Of a stretch of 64,000 bases of DNA, positions 16,040 through 24,352 are shown piece by piece. Each line of letters opens with the position of its first letter. Within the stretch, counting starts at the first letter, position 1. The translations under genes were made by a program, and so were the position numbers. Source of the DNA: Streptomyces cavernicola (GTDB taxonomy: Bacteria > Actinomycetota > Actinomycetes > Streptomycetales > Streptomycetaceae); assembly GCF_029968035.1 (NCBI RefSeq), contig NZ_JASCIQ010000018.1:91202-155201 (forward strand). The letters run 5' to 3'. The notes beneath the pieces are model-generated. The model searched no databases, was not told where the DNA came from, and saw nothing but the letters and a program-made list of their open reading frames with translations.

Positions 16040-17444
16040 GGTTCGCCGCCATCCTCTGGGCCACCTCGGTCTCGTGGTCGGGCGCGCTGCGCCGGTCCAC
16101 GATGCGTGCGGCCTTCCAGCTGACGAAGGCCCCTGTGCTCACGATCGGGTCGAGCCCGTCGCTGAGTTCGACGGTGACGGGCACGCCGAGGGCGTCCACG
16201 GCGCGCCTCCGTACCGTGTCGGTGAGTGCTGCGGCGTCCTCGACCAGGCCGTTGAGCAGTTCGAGGTGCACGGTCAGACGGTCCTGGCCTTCGGCGTCCC
16301 GCTCGATCACCACCTGGTAGCCGGCGGATCCGGTGACCTCGGTCATCACGGCCGTCTCGATCTGCCCGGCGGTGAACTGCCGCCCGCCGAGGTCGAGCCG
16401 GTCCAGGGTGCGCCCGACGATGCGTACGAGATCGCCCGGCATCTCGCAGTCGCAGTCGGACTCCTCGACGACGACCGCGTCGCCCGTGCGGTAGCGGACG
16501 AGTGGCTTCACGCCGTCCACCAGCATGGTGACGGTCAGTTCGCCGCTGCCGCGGGGCCCGTGGGTCTCGTCGGTCTCCGGGTCCACGACCTCGACGAGGT
16601 AATTCGTCTGGGAGAGGTGCATCCGCTTGTTGCGGCAGGCCGTCGCGATGACGAAAGCCTCCTGCGACCCGTAGAGGATGTTGTAGACGTCCGCGCCCCA
16701 GACGCTCTCCAGGTTGTGCGCGAGCGCCGGCGTGCACATCTCGCCGGTGACGAGCAGCAGCTTGACGGAGAAGTCACGTCGGAGGTCGTAGCCGAAGTGC
16801 TGGGCTGCCTTGGCAAGGGTCAGTGCGACTCCGGGCGTGCAGCAGATCACTTCGAGTTCGAGGTCCTGCATCAGTTGCAGGGCCTTCTCGAAGCCGATGA
16901 CCGGTGAGTACGGCCAGATCTTGGCGTTGAGCGAGCCGACGTTGCGGGCGATGTCACCGAGGGTGTCCCCGAACGAGTGCACCTCGGTCGGGCCCATCAG
17001 GCCGATGCGCGGGGCGTGTTCGCCGAAGTGGTGGCGGAAGATCGACGCCCAGGACTCGGTGATGTGCGCGTTGCTCGCCACGATCTCGCGCCCGTCTCGC
17101 GGGCACGGCGTCGCCCGGCCGGTGGTGCCGGTCGTCTCGTAGAAGAAGAGGGCGTCGGCGAGCGGCCTGCTGAGGACGTCGAGCATCTCCTCCCGCAGGT
17201 CGGCCTTGGTGGTGAAGGGCAGTGCCGTGAGGTCGTCCGGGGTGACCGCGGCCAGGTCGACGTCCTTCAAGTGCCGCGCGTAGAACGGCGATCCGGTACT
17301 GACCTGGTCGAGCACGGTACGCAGTTGGTCCGCACGCCAGGCGGCCAGGGTCGGGTCGCTCAGCGACCGGTCGTAGAAGGCCCGGTGGAGTTCGAGATAC
17401 CGCGCGGCGAAGTCGGCCGCGGGGCCGTGGGTGGGCAGCCACAT
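16023..17444 (-). CDS. PaaK-like AMP-forming ligase
   Basis: 473 residues. It follows the phenylacetate-CoA ligase pattern: LPFTTKADLRE, the nucleotide loop YETTGTTGRATPCPRD (about residues 102-117), a VYNILYGSQEAF acceptor-pocket segment, VRYRTGDAVVV and the hinge GRTLDRLDLGGRQFTAGQIE. Members adenylate an aryl or arylacetic acid and transfer it to CoA or a carrier. In this cluster the likely substrates are anthranilate or another shikimate-derived acid; that is inference. A cysteine/aspartate run (SDCDCEMPGD, about residue 333) is typical of neither catalysis nor metal binding in this family. ATG 17444 has GAGAGGA upstream. Confidence 0.85.
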   Translation of the reverse strand: MWLPTHGPAADFAARYLELHRAFYDRSLSDPTLAAWRADQLRTVLDQVSTGSPFYARHLKDVDLAAVTPDDLTALPFTTKADLREEMLDVLSRPLADALFFYETTGTTGRATPCPRDGREIVASNAHITESWASIFRHHFGEHAPRIGLMGPTEVHSFGDTLGDIARNVGSLNAKIWPYSPVIGFEKALQLMQDLELEVICCTPGVALTLAKAAQHFGYDLRRDFSVKLLLVTGEMCTPALAHNLESVWGADVYNILYGSQEAFVIATACRNKRMHLSQTNYLVEVVDPETDETHGPRGSGELTVTMLVDGVKPLVRYRTGDAVVVEESDCDCEMPGDLVRIVGRTLDRLDLGGRQFTAGQIETAVMTEVTGSAGYQVVIERDAEGQDRLTVHLELLNGLVEDAAALTDTVRRRAVDALGVPVTVELSDGLDPIVSTGAFVSWKAARIVDRRSAPDHETEVAQRMAANRGYEN

Positions 17445-17629
17445 GGGCGTTGGGTCCTCTCGTGGTGGAAAGCGCGCGCGACGGCCTGTCGGGACGGCGT
17501 CGTGCCGGGGCCCGCGCGCAGGAAGTCATGAGATGGGCGAATCGGTGACGTGGCGGCGCCGCGGAGTCGCGAAGACGGCACAGGTGTGGGAGTGCACCGG
17601 CGGGTACGGCGGCCGGCGGCCGGAAGCTG

Positions 17630-18367
17630 CTAGCGCAGACCGCCGTTGACGTCCACGACGCTCGCATTGACGTAGCTCGCGTCCGGCCCGGCCAGGTAGC
17701 GCACCGCCGAGGCGACCTCGGTGGCCTCGCCGAACCGGCCCATCGGGATCCGCTCCCGGTAGCCGGCCGCCCTGTCCGTGGGGATCCGGGACGCCATGGG
17801 GGTGTCGATCACCCCCGGCGCGACGGCGTTGACCCGGATACGGTGCGGCGCCAGCGCCTGCCCCAGACTCCGGGTCAGGGTGATCACCGCGCCTTTGGAG
17901 GCTCCGTACGCGGCGTCGGGGCTGCCGCTCCGGCCGCTGATGGAGGCGATGTTGACCACGCTGCCGGGGCGTCCCGCGGCGATCAGCCGACGGGCGAGTT
18001 CCTGGGTGCAGAAGAAGGCCGCACCCGTGTTGATGTCGAAGACCCGGCGGTAGCTTTCCGCGTCGTAGTCCAGGAAATCCCTGGCCTCGTAGATCCCGGC
18101 GTTGTTGACCAGGACCCCGGGCACTCCGTACGTGTCCTCGATCTCCTGGAAGAGCTTCCCGACCGCCTCCGGAGCGCCCAGGTCGGCGACGAGCGCGGCG
18201 TGCGCCGCGGGATCGGCGTCGTCCTCGACGTCCACGGCGAGCACCCGGTACCCGGCCTCGGCGAGCGTGGCCGTCACCGCGCGCCCGATCCCTCCCGCGC
18301 CGCCCGTCACCACTGCCAAAGTCCCGGCGTCCGTGGTCCTTTGTTCGTTCATCTTTTCCCCCGTCAT
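17630..18367 (-). CDS. short-chain dehydrogenase/reductase (SDR)
   Basis: 245 residues, classical SDR. The cofactor loop is VTGGAGGIGRA (about residues 20-30), followed by VNNAGIYE, the catalytic Ser in NIASISGRSG, the YGASK catalytic Tyr/Lys pair and the C-terminal VNASVVDVNGG. ATG 18367 and ATG 18352 are both possible starts. In bacilysin pathways an SDR (BacC) oxidises dihydroanticapsin, and another reductase acts on the BacA product. This SDR shares only general family features, so an anticapsin-like redox step is a guess from context. It sits between the PaaK-like gene and trpG on the same strand. Confidence 0.85.
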   Translation of the reverse strand: MTGEKMNEQRTTDAGTLAVVTGGAGGIGRAVTATLAEAGYRVLAVDVEDDADPAAHAALVADLGAPEAVGKLFQEIEDTYGVPGVLVNNAGIYEARDFLDYDAESYRRVFDINTGAAFFCTQELARRLIAAGRPGSVVNIASISGRSGSPDAAYGASKGAVITLTRSLGQALAPHRIRVNAVAPGVIDTPMASRIPTDRAAGYRERIPMGRFGEATEVASAVRYLAGPDASYVNASVVDVNGGLR

Positions 18368-18403
18368 GTCCTGCGTGTTCCTCGCAGTCCCCTGCGTGCC
18401 CGT

Positions 18404-19000
18404 TCAGCGGCCGGCGCCCCCCAGCGCCCGCACCGCGCCCGCTCCTTCCAGGAAGTTCCCGAACAGCCGCATGCCGCCCTGGGTCATCACGCTCTCCGGA
18501 TGGAACTGCACCCCTTCGACGGCGAGCGTCCGGTGGCGTACGCCCATCACATAGCCGTCGTCCAGGGACGTCGCGGTCACCTCCAGCTCCGGGGGCGGAT
18601 CGGTGACGATCAGCGAGTGGTAGCGGGTGACCGTCAGCGGCCGTGCGGCGCCCGCGAACACGCCTTGTGCGTCGTGTTCGACAGGGCTCGTCTTGCCGTG
18701 CATCAGGTGCTTGGCGACGGCGATCCGCGCCCCGTACGCGAGACCGATCGCCTGATGGCCCAGGCAGACACCGAGCAGCGGCACCTTCCCCGCGAAGGCG
18801 TGCACGAGCTCGACATGCCCGGAGTCCGCGGGGTGCCCGGGGCCCGGCCCCAGGACCACTGCGTCGGGAGCGGACTCCCTCAGCTGCCGCACCGTGCGGG
18901 TGCCCGAGCGCACCACTTCGGTCTCGGCGCCGAGCGTGCGCAGGTACTGGTCGATGATGTGGCTGAAACTGTCGTACGCGTCGACGAGCAGGACCTTCAC
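18404..19000 (-). CDS. trpG: anthranilate synthase component II (glutamine amidotransferase)
   Basis: 198 residues, class I glutamine amidotransferase. LGPGPGHP, the nucleophile elbow GVCLGHQAIG (Cys about residue 77) and the EGVQFHPES His/Glu pair are all present, as is the N-terminal VDAYDSFSHII. It supplies ammonia to the TrpE partner. GTG 19000 overlaps the trpE stop as GTGA, so the two subunits are made together. It is probably a pathway-specific copy and not the primary trp gene, because no other tryptophan genes apart from the TrpB2-like gene are here. A PabA-type role is possible, since the two are interchangeable by sequence. Confidence 0.9.
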   Translation of the reverse strand: MKVLLVDAYDSFSHIIDQYLRTLGAETEVVRSGTRTVRQLRESAPDAVVLGPGPGHPADSGHVELVHAFAGKVPLLGVCLGHQAIGLAYGARIAVAKHLMHGKTSPVEHDAQGVFAGAARPLTVTRYHSLIVTDPPPELEVTATSLDDGYVMGVRHRTLAVEGVQFHPESVMTQGGMRLFGNFLEGAGAVRALGGAGR

Positions 19001-20574
19001 TTCAGCAGCTCCTCGCCGGTCAGCGCCCAGTAGGTGGCGCTCATCTTGGCCAGCGTCTCCCGCCATTCGTCGACGGGCACGGAATCGGCGACCACGCCCG
19101 CCGACGCCTGGGTGCTGTAACGGACTCCGTCGTGCACGGCGGTCCGGATGCACAGGGCGAGCACGGCGAAGCCGCGGACGTCGACGAGGCCGAGCGCCCC
19201 GGCGTAGATGCCGCGCGGGTGGTCCTCGATGTCGTGGATGATCTCCATGGCGCGCAGTTTCGGCGCGCCGGTCATGGTGCCTGCCGGGAAGGTCGCGCAG
19301 ATCGCGGCCCAGACGTCGGTGCCATCCCTGACCTGGCCGGACACGGTCGAGACCAAGTGATGGACGTACGCGAAGGGTTCGACCTCCATCATCGTGTCGA
19401 CGGACAGCGTGCCGGGCACGCTGACCCGTCCGACGTCGTTGCGGCACAGATCGACCAGCATCACGTGCTCGGCCTGTTCCTTGGTGCTGTCCCGCAGTTC
19501 CGCCACGCGGCGGCCGTCCTCGTCCGGATCGGCGGACCGGGGCGCGGTTCCGGCGATCGGGCGCATCGAGATGACGTCGTCCTGGATCCGCACGAACAGT
19601 TCGGGGCTGGCCCCGATCACCGTCCGGCCCGACCAGGGGACCAGGTACATGTAGGGGGACGGATTGCGGTGCCGCAGCCTTCGGTACACCTGAAGCGGCG
19701 TCAACTCGGTGACCACGTCGATGCGGTGGCCGATCTGGATCTGGTAGCTGTCCCCGATCTCGATGTGGCCCAGGCACCGCTTGGCGCGAGCGATGAAGGT
19801 CTCCTCGTCCACGGTGTCCCGTACGGACAGCGGCGCCGGAGCGTCCGGCACGGCGTCGCCCGCCACGCGCTGGGCGTTCACCCTGTCCACGACCGACCGG
19901 AGCGGCTCCTGCGCCCGGTCCGCCGGCAACTGCGGGCCGTCCGCGGCCAGATGACGGGCTCCTCCGCCTCGCAGGTCGTACCAGACCGTGTCCTTGAACA
20001 GAGTGAGCGTGCAGCGCGGCATGTCCGGCCCGTCGTGCTGGGCGGGGAGTTCCTCCATGGCCCAGGCCGCTTCGTACGACAGCGTGGTGAGGAAGCCGAA
20101 AGCGAAGGTCCCTGCGGGCACCTCGGTGTCGACGGTGAACGCGCCCTGGGCCGCGCGCAGGATCCGCCACACGGCATCGGAATCGTGCACGGCCCATTGC
20201 CGTACGCCTCCTTGCTCGCCGCGCGGCGCACCGACGGCGGCCGAGAGCGCCTCGGCGAGCGAGTCGCCGAGCGTCCCGTCGGCGACGAGTTCCACGCGGT
20301 CGGCGAAGACACGCAGTTCCGCGAGGCGCCCGCAGCCCACGGCGGCGAAGTGCCGGTCCTGGTCGGGCCCGTCCAGGCTCTCGAAGAGGTAGACGTCACC
20401 CTGGTCCCGGGTACCGGCCAGGGCTTCGTAGAGGCTCAGCGCGTCGACGGGCGGAAGAGCTTCCGAGGTCACGTGCACCCGCACGGCCCCGGGCCGGCCG
20501 GGCCCCCGGACGACCTCCTGCCCCGGCTCCGTCACCCCGGTTTCGGGCAGGTTCAACTCTGACAGCAAAGACAC
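18997..20574 (-). CDS. trpE: anthranilate synthase component I-like chorismate-utilising enzyme
   Basis: 525 residues. The C-terminal chorismate-binding domain carries GDSYQIQIGHRID, RNPSPYMYLV, IGASPELFVR, RPIAGTAPR, EHVMLVDLCRNDVGRV and TFPAGTMTGAPKLRAMEII. The alanine in PIAGT (where PabB enzymes have PIKGT, with a nucleophilic Lys) argues for anthranilate or aminodeoxyisochorismate synthase chemistry over aminodeoxychorismate synthase. GTG 20574 has AGAGAGG upstream. It is the first gene of the minus-strand block and divergent from the MocR gene. It diverts chorismate to a 2-amino product, while the mutase at 6076 diverts chorismate to prephenate, so the block taps two branches. Confidence 0.9.
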   Translation of the reverse strand: MSLLSELNLPETGVTEPGQEVVRGPGRPGAVRVHVTSEALPPVDALSLYEALAGTRDQGDVYLFESLDGPDQDRHFAAVGCGRLAELRVFADRVELVADGTLGDSLAEALSAAVGAPRGEQGGVRQWAVHDSDAVWRILRAAQGAFTVDTEVPAGTFAFGFLTTLSYEAAWAMEELPAQHDGPDMPRCTLTLFKDTVWYDLRGGGARHLAADGPQLPADRAQEPLRSVVDRVNAQRVAGDAVPDAPAPLSVRDTVDEETFIARAKRCLGHIEIGDSYQIQIGHRIDVVTELTPLQVYRRLRHRNPSPYMYLVPWSGRTVIGASPELFVRIQDDVISMRPIAGTAPRSADPDEDGRRVAELRDSTKEQAEHVMLVDLCRNDVGRVSVPGTLSVDTMMEVEPFAYVHHLVSTVSGQVRDGTDVWAAICATFPAGTMTGAPKLRAMEIIHDIEDHPRGIYAGALGLVDVRGFAVLALCIRTAVHDGVRYSTQASAGVVADSVPVDEWRETLAKMSATYWALTGEELLK

Positions 20575-20814
20575 AGCGAAAGCCTCTCTGATCCGAACGG
20601 ACCGTGGGGCTCGCTAAGTTGGGAAACCACATCGGCGGCGCAACTGGATATCCGTCGCCGCGCGCCCATGCATGCCGGACCGCATCGATCCGGCTCCCCC
20701 GAGCCACCACCGGTCGCCGGTGTTCCCCCCGGCGGCGAATGTGTGTGCGAGATGACTCCATCAAATGTGAGAATGCGCTGGCCATACCACTTCGACTGTC
20801 TGGGAGGAGACCAC
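20575..20814. promoter_or_regulatory. divergent promoter region trpE / mocR
   Basis: 240 bases with no gene. It must hold the promoter of the long minus-strand block and of the mocR gene. I see no strong consensus promoter or long dyad by eye. Confidence 0.5.
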
Positions 20815-22218
20815 TTGTCTCGGCAACTGGCTCTCACCGTGGACCGTGAATCGCGCATTCCGCTGGCCGTTCAGGTACGCAATTCACTGCGAGGATTGGT
20901 TGAGAACGGAACTTTATGGCCGGGTGTACGCATTCCCTCCAGCCGTCAACTGGCCCTTGATTTAGGGGTTTCCCGCAGCGTCGTCGTGGAGGCTTACGAA
21001 CAGCTGTCAGCCGAGGGATATGTGGAGACCAGGCGTGGTTCCGGCACCACGATCTCGGCCCGCGCCCAGTCCGACGGGGGCGCCGTGTCGATGCTCGTGC
21101 CGCCCGACCCGGAGCTCGCCCCGGACGCGATGTGGGACCTTCGCACCGGAACGTCGAACGTCGTGGACTTCCCGCGCCAGGAGTGGATCCGCTGCGTCTC
21201 CGCCGTGGTCACCGACGCGGGGCGCCAGGAGCTCAGCTACTCCGCGCCGGCCGGAGTGCCGCTGACGCGTCGCGTGCTGGTCGGCTACCTGGGCCGGGTG
21301 CGCGGCGTGCGCAGCCGGCCCGAGGACCTGATGGTCACGGCCGGCTTCGCCCAGGGCCTCGCCCTGATCTGCAAGGTCCTGGTCGACCGGGGCCACACCA
21401 CGCTCGGCGTGGAGGACCCCGGCCACCCGGGCGAGCGCGAGTTCATCACCAGCTCGGGCCTCCGTCCGGTCGGCATCCCCGTGGACGAGGACGGTCTGCG
21501 GGTGGACCTCCTGGAGGAGAGCGACGTACGGGCTGTGCTGATCACGCCCGCCAACCAGTTCCCCACCGGCGTCCGGCTCAGCCAGGCCCGCCGTGAGCGC
21601 CTCATCGCGTGGGCGCGCGAGGTCGACGGCTATGTCCTTGAGGACGACTTCGACAGCGCGTTCGTGCAGCGCGGCGACCAGCTCCCCGCGCTGCAGAGCC
21701 TCGCCCCGGACCGGGTGGTCTACGCCGGAAGTGCGAGCAAGACCCTGGCTCCCGCCCTGCGCCTCGGCTGGCTCGCGGCCCCCTCGGAGCTGATGGCCTC
21801 GATCGAACACGTCCGTGCGGGCTGGGACATCGGTTGCTCCGGCCTGGAGCAGCTGGCCTTCGCCCGCTTCATCGACACCGGCGCCCTCGACCGCCACCAG
21901 CGCAAACTCCGTGCGGAATTCCACCGCCGCCGCCAGGTCGTCCATGAGCAGACCGAGGCATGGCTCCCGGGCGCTCATCTCATCAGCGGCGACGGCGGTC
22001 TTCAGGCGTTCGTCCAGCTTCCTCCGCACCTGGACGAAGCGGCCCTGGTGCGAGCCGCCCGCAGCCGTTCCGTGCTGGTCCGGGGCGGCCGCTTCTACAC
22101 CTTCACCGACACGTCGAGGCCGCCCGCTCTGGTGATCAGCTACGCGACGGTGAACTGCGCGGGACTGGCCAAGAGCCTGACGGCCATCGGGTCGGCGTAT
22201 CGGCAGTTGGGGGCTTGA
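20815..22218 (+). CDS. MocR/PdxR-type GntR regulator of the biosynthetic block
   Basis: 467 residues. The GntR winged helix (VQVRNSLRGLVENGTLWPG, SSRQLALDLGVSRSVVVEAY) spans about residues 15-75. The aminotransferase-like domain follows, with VTAGFAQGLAL, VLEDDFDSAFVQRG and the PLP-lysine segment YAGSASKTLAPALRLGW. I chose TTG 20815 because GGGAGGAGA lies six bases upstream and the product then starts at the family's usual point; ATG 20752 lacks a ribosome site. Divergent from trpE, it is the best candidate for the block's own regulator, perhaps sensing an amino-acid or PLP adduct. It is a different paralogue from the MocR at 3085. Confidence 0.88.
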   Translation: MSRQLALTVDRESRIPLAVQVRNSLRGLVENGTLWPGVRIPSSRQLALDLGVSRSVVVEAYEQLSAEGYVETRRGSGTTISARAQSDGGAVSMLVPPDPELAPDAMWDLRTGTSNVVDFPRQEWIRCVSAVVTDAGRQELSYSAPAGVPLTRRVLVGYLGRVRGVRSRPEDLMVTAGFAQGLALICKVLVDRGHTTLGVEDPGHPGEREFITSSGLRPVGIPVDEDGLRVDLLEESDVRAVLITPANQFPTGVRLSQARRERLIAWAREVDGYVLEDDFDSAFVQRGDQLPALQSLAPDRVVYAGSASKTLAPALRLGWLAAPSELMASIEHVRAGWDIGCSGLEQLAFARFIDTGALDRHQRKLRAEFHRRRQVVHEQTEAWLPGAHLISGDGGLQAFVQLPPHLDEAALVRAARSRSVLVRGGRFYTFTDTSRPPALVISYATVNCAGLAKSLTAIGSAYRQLGA

Positions 22219-22285
22219 GGCGAGCAGGCCCGGCTTCGCGACACACGCAGGCGAGGCAGGGTTCCCGGGCGTCGACGTCGGGCGG

Positions 22286-22681
22286 TCACCCACCGAAGCG
22301 GAGGAACCCCGCGACGCGGCGTGAGTACGTCGGCGGGGCCTGGTCGCCGAGGCCGGAGCGGAGGCCTTCCCGGACGTCGGCGTCCGGTTCGCCGAAGACT
22401 TCGAAGCGGTCGACCCGGCAGTGCTCCATGACGGCGCGGATGTAGGGGTCCGCGAGCTTCCAGTGCAGGCGGACCGCGTCGGAGTCGCGGTAGATCTGGA
22501 GGCTGTGGGCGAGCATCCGGTCCTCGTCGACGAAGGTCTCCACCATGAGCTGGGGCCCGTGCCGGTGCGCGAAGTCCACCGCGTCGGCGAGGGCTTCGCG
22601 AAAGGCGTCCAGGTGGCCGTCGGTGATGTGCATCGTGTTGCGGAAGACGAGCAGCGCGGCGTCCGGTGCGGTTGCGGTCAT
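22286..22681 (-). CDS. antibiotic-biosynthesis-monooxygenase (ABM) fold protein
   Basis: 131 residues. It has a ferredoxin-like dimeric alpha/beta-barrel pattern: LLVFRNTMHITDGHLDAFREAL, then LMVETFVDEDRMLAHSLQIYRD, LHWKLADPYIRAVMEHC and VDRFEVFGEP, like YgiN-type ABM proteins. These are small cofactor-free oxygenases or stress proteins; the reaction cannot be told here. ATG 22681 follows CGAGGAGGGG. It lies 44 bases downstream of the marR gene on the same strand, so it probably shares marR's transcript and regulation. Confidence 0.75.
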   Translation of the reverse strand: MTATAPDAALLVFRNTMHITDGHLDAFREALADAVDFAHRHGPQLMVETFVDEDRMLAHSLQIYRDSDAVRLHWKLADPYIRAVMEHCRVDRFEVFGEPDADVREGLRSGLGDQAPPTYSRRVAGFLRFGG

Positions 22682-22725
22682 GATCCCCTCCTCGGGTGTG
22701 GCGTGCGGGCGGATTCCCGCCGGGC

Positions 22726-23286
22726 TCAACGGGCCGTGTCTCCCTGGGAGTTGAGCATCGTGGCGAGCGTGGCGGCCAGGTGGGTGCGGTCGGCCGCGTC
22801 GAGGGCGGCCAGGAGGCGGGCCTCGTTGGCCAGATGGAGGGGCAGGAGCCGGTCGATGGTCTCCAGGCCCTCCGGGGTGAGGCGGATCTTCACGGAGCGC
22901 CGGTCGACGGCGTCGGGGACGCGGGTGACCAGGCCCTTGGCGGCCATGCGGTCGACGCGCAGCGTGATCGCCCCGGTGGTGACGAGGGAGGCCTTGAGGA
23001 AGGTCTTCGCGGTGAGCTCGTACGGCTCCCCCGAGCGCCGCAGCGTGGAGAGCACGTCGAACTCGCCCGGTTCCAGGCCGTGTTCGGCGAGGAAGCTCTT
23101 GATCTCCTTGTCCCACAGGCGCGACAAGCGCATGACACGGCCGACGACTCCGATGGGCGAGAAGTCGAGCTCGGGGCACTCCTGACGCCACTGCTCGATC
23201 ACCCCCTGCACCGCGTCCCGCCCGGCCTCTTCCTGCCCAGCCCCTTCCTTCCCGGCAGCGCCCTGCCCGGCCACCCTCTTCGCCAT
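22726..23286 (-). CDS. MarR-family transcriptional regulator
   Basis: 186 residues. An N-terminal tail rich in Gly, Ala and Glu (about 30 residues) is followed by the MarR winged helix: LEPGEFDVLSTLRRSG, YELTAKTFLKASLVTTGAITLRVDRMAAKGLVTR, and the wing DAVDRRSVKIRLTPEG with the conserved DxRS/R. ATG 23286 has GAGGAGGG upstream; the upstream extension reads through the 10-base repeat. It is divergent from the hydrolase gene, and two near-identical 19-base sites lie between them, so autoregulation and control of the hydrolase/cupin/reductase operon are likely. Confidence 0.9.
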   Translation of the reverse strand: MAKRVAGQGAAGKEGAGQEEAGRDAVQGVIEQWRQECPELDFSPIGVVGRVMRLSRLWDKEIKSFLAEHGLEPGEFDVLSTLRRSGEPYELTAKTFLKASLVTTGAITLRVDRMAAKGLVTRVPDAVDRRSVKIRLTPEGLETIDRLLPLHLANEARLLAALDAADRTHLAATLATMLNSQGDTAR

Positions 23287-23300
23287 GTGCCCTCCTCGAT

Positions 23301-23346
23301 CCTCGACGATCCTCGACGATCCTCGACGATCCTCGACGATCCTCGA
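23301..23346. repeat. 10-base tandem repeat in the marR leader
   Basis: CCTCGACGAT is repeated exactly four times (23301-23340), preceded by CCTCGAT and followed by CCTCGA. It starts 14 bases upstream of the marR start codon, so it would be in the marR 5' leader. Ten bases is about one helical turn. Confidence 0.92.
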
Positions 23347-23354
23347 CCCAAAAA

Positions 23355-23415
23355 TAGCTGAGCGCTCATTTAATTGACACTCACCCAACTACGATTTAGC
23401 TTAGTACTCACTTAA
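23355..23415 (+). promoter_or_regulatory. hydrolase promoter with twin MarR operators
   Basis: Two related 19-mers, TAGCTGAGCGCTCATTTAA (23355-23373) and TAGCTTAGTACTCACTTAA (23397-23415), share TAGCT-AG--CTCA-TTAA and contain the palindromes TGAGCGCTCA and AGTACT. They start 42 bases apart, four helical turns. Between and over them is TTGACA (23374-23379), a 17-base spacer, then TAGCTT (23397-23402), a near-consensus promoter for the gene at 23441. Site 2 covers the -10 box. Confidence 0.75.
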
Positions 23416-23440
23416 CCAGTCCTCGCCCAAGGAGTGCGGC

Positions 23441-24274
23441 ATGCCGTTCGCCCCTGCCCGCAACACCCGCGTCCACTACGACATCGACGGCGAAGGGCCC
23501 GGCCTGGTCCTCGTCCACGGCGCCGGCGGCGACTCCGAGAAGGTCTTCGGGAACGTCGTGCCGCACTTCGCCGCCGAACACACCGTCATCCGCCCGGAGT
23601 TCAGCGGCAGCGGTCGTACGGAGGACGGCGAGGGTGGCGGGGAGGGTGGCGGCGAGCGTGACGGCGAGAGCGAAGAGCTGAGCGTCGACCTCATCGCCGA
23701 GCAGATCACCGCCGCGATCCGCGACGCGGCGCTCGACGGGCCGGTCGACCTGCTCGGCTTCTCCCTCGGCGCGGTCGGCGCCGCCGCCGTCGCGGCCGCC
23801 CACCCCGAGCTCGTACGCCGACTCGTCCTCGTCGCCGGCTGGGCGCACTCCAGCGGGCCGCGCGACCGCTACTACTTCGAGACCTGGCGCCGGCTCCTCG
23901 CCACCGACCGGGAGTCGCTCAAACGCTTCTCCGCCCTGACCGGGTTCAGCGCGGGCGCCCTGGACCGCTTCGGCCACGAAGGGCTCGCCCAGTCCCTCGC
24001 CGACGCCTGGCCACCGCCCGGCATCGGCCGCCAGATCGAGCTCTGCGGGCAGGTCGACATCAGGCCTCTGCTGCCCTCGATCACCGCCCCCACCCTGGTC
24101 ATCGGCTTCGGCGAGGACGCCATGATCCCCGTCGAGGGCTCTCGGCAGCTGCACGCCGCCATCGCCGGCAGCCGCCTCGTGGAGGTCCCCGGCGAGGGGC
24201 ACATGGACTGGTTCGCCGACCCGTCCGGCGTCGTCGAGCTCACCCGCGAGTTCCTGGACGACCGACAGCACTGA
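23441..24274 (+). CDS. alpha/beta hydrolase
   Basis: 277 residues. The oxyanion segment LVLVHGAGGDSE (about residue 22), nucleophile elbow LLGFSLGAVG (Ser about 107) and the C-terminal EGHMDWF His are present. Between the oxyanion loop and the nucleophile there is an extra Gly/Glu-rich insertion (GEGGGEGGGERDGESEE, about residues 63-79) encoded by a GGCGAGGGT-like repeat; it looks like a disordered loop grown by repeat expansion. ATG 23441 has AAGGAG upstream. It is first in a probable operon with the cupin and the reductase, under the twin-operator promoter. Substrate unknown. Confidence 0.87.
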   Translation: MPFAPARNTRVHYDIDGEGPGLVLVHGAGGDSEKVFGNVVPHFAAEHTVIRPEFSGSGRTEDGEGGGEGGGERDGESEELSVDLIAEQITAAIRDAALDGPVDLLGFSLGAVGAAAVAAAHPELVRRLVLVAGWAHSSGPRDRYYFETWRRLLATDRESLKRFSALTGFSAGALDRFGHEGLAQSLADAWPPPGIGRQIELCGQVDIRPLLPSITAPTLVIGFGEDAMIPVEGSRQLHAAIAGSRLVEVPGEGHMDWFADPSGVVELTREFLDDRQH

Positions 24275-24352
24275 GACGCGCGGCGTCCGCGCCACGGACC
24301 GACCCCAACTCCCTTTTTACCTGGCACCCGTTCGGCCGTACAAGGAGCGTCC

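Noticed and set aside
23301..23346. CRISPR array
   Set aside because: Units are only 10 bases, directly abutting, with no spacers; no cas genes are in the window. The same applies to the 12- and 25-base repeats.
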